This document shows, in pieces, positions 16,239-17,348 of a DNA stretch of 17,348 nt; position 1 is the first letter of the stretch, and every line of letters begins with the position of its first letter. The notes beneath the pieces were generated by a model. That model was not told the DNA's origin and did not search any database. It was given only the letters and a program-made list of their open reading frames with translations. The DNA is from Ignavibacteria bacterium (GTDB lineage Bacteria > Bacteroidota > Ignavibacteria > Tepidaquicellales > Tepidaquicellaceae), in assembly GCA_016719565.1 (NCBI GenBank), contig JADJYU010000009.1, forward strand, positions 1 to 17,348, read 5' to 3'. The position numbers and the translations under genes are program-made.

Positions 16239-17348
16239 ATGACCGGAAATAATCAGGACGGAGTTCATTCAAGCGGATTGCTTACGAGACTTGGATTAAT
16301 GACTGCAATACTGATTGTAGTCAGTTCGATGATCGGTTCAGGAATATTCAAAAAGCCGCCAATGGCGGCTGATCTCGAATCAGGAGGGTTGCTGCTGCTG
16401 TGCTGGGTAATAGCAGGTCTGATCACAATGATCGGCGCAGTTACAAACGCTGAAATAGCGGGACTAATTGCAGCTCCCGGCGGACAGTATGTTTATTTCA
16501 AGGAAATGTACGGCAAAGCTTTTGCATTCATTTACGGATGGTCATGCTTTTCCGTGATACAGTCCGCATCAATTGCATCCATAGCTTATGTCTTTTCAGA
16601 ATCGGTAAATGCTATACTGCCTCTTCCACATCTAAGCGCCGAAATGGAAAGTTTCAGCATTCTCGGTATATTTTATCCGTTCGCAAGTTTTGGAGTGAAA
16701 GCGCTAACGATCGCCACTATAATTTTCTTACGGTTGCGAATTATCTCGGAGTAATATTCGGAGGTATCATAAACAATATTTTCACTTCTCTAAAAGTACT
16801 CGGTATACTTGTTATAATTATACTCGGACTCACTATGAGCGGAGGCTCTGTTGAAAATGTTTCGCCGATCGGTCCAAATCCTTCAGCGGAATACGGAACA
16901 TCACTTGGATTATTCGGAGCTATGTTTGCCGCAATGCTCGGCGCATTCTGGGCTTATGACGGCTGGAATAATATTGGATATCTCGGCGGCGAAGTGAAAA
17001 ACCCCAAGAAGAATATTCCAGTAGCTCTCTTTACCGGTGTGGGAATTGTTATCGGAATTTATCTCCTTACGAATTTCGTATTTCTATATGTAATGCCTGT
17101 CAGTGAGATTATTGAAGTAGCGCAAAAGGATAACACAATTATCGCGGTTGAAGTAATGAGAAAATTTCTCGGATTCGGCGGAGCATTCTTTATCTCTATT
17201 CTTATAATGGTTTCGACTTTCGGTACAACAAACGGATCCATTCTCGCATCTTCAAGAATTTATTTTGCAATGTCGCGTGATAAATTATTTTTAAGTCCGC
17301 AGGAAATGTTCACCCGTCTTTCAAAACACCTTACACTTCTCTTGTCAT
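16239..17348 (+). CDS. Amino acid permease, APC/LAT-like family (cut by window end, two frameshifts)
   Basis: The permease starts MTGNNQDGVH at ATG 16239, 27 bases after pfkA, and continues past the window edge. Helix 1 carries the substrate-binding GSGIF motif (residues 33-37, in SSMIGSGIFKKPP) typical of the amino acid-polyamine-organocation superfamily. AAPGGQYVYFKEMYG and, after frame repair, AYDGWNNIGYLGGEVKNPKKNIPVAL match LAT-type and SteT-like exchangers. About nine hydrophobic helices are visible. Breaks: near 16727-16729 (joining to IIFLTVANYLGVIFGG) and in the T-run 17288-17292 (joining to KLFFKSAGNVHPSFKTPYTSLV). It probably sits in the inner membrane importing or exchanging amino acids; the substrate is not predictable. 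Confidence 0.82.

Overview
The window reads as a piece of a chromosome from the Bacteroidota/Ignavibacteriota side of the tree. Two secreted proteins end in type IX secretion (T9SS) sorting domains containing the PNPFNP signature, the DNA is AT-rich, Shine-Dalgarno signals are mostly absent, and several core genes start with TTG. The lineage is inferred from these traits only; no 16S gene or other phylogenetic marker is present. Nearly every long gene is interrupted by one-base indels, mostly in A or T runs. About 26 can be placed by hand. The protein continues sensibly across each one, so I treat them as probable assembly or sequencing errors and give the repaired gene spans.

Left part (1-6026, + strand, more AT-rich): the tail of a beta-helix-like protein and a second, related full-length copy (232-1637). 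Next comes a Ycf48-like seven-motif beta-propeller with signal peptide and T9SS tail (1639-2901). It is followed by a galactose/glyoxal-oxidase-type copper-radical oxidase with no export signal (3062-4693), overlapping by ATGA an SBBP-type propeller protein with signal peptide and T9SS tail (4690-6026). This is an accessory, surface-oriented region.

Middle part (- strand): a three-gene operon, read from 8875 down to 6144. It encodes a GT-B/TagF-like glycosyltransferase, an SpsF-type cytidylyltransferase and the thiamine-diphosphate half of a transketolase whose partner half is not present. It probably feeds a surface polysaccharide. A gene-free AT-rich gap (8876-9229) and an outer-membrane beta-barrel protein (9230-9871, -) follow.

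Right part (+ strand): trmH, kdsA (Kdo-8-phosphate synthase, so the cell should make LPS), a membrane protein with an embedded spermidine-synthase-like domain, two adjacent phosphofructokinases (active-site residues suggest one PPi-type and one ATP-type), and an amino acid permease cut by the window end.

The most unusual signal is a family of 7-bp tandem repeats. Three units lie at the same place inside both T9SS tail-coding regions, and degenerate 7-bp arrays also occur in two intergenic gaps (6027-6056 and 13839-13866).
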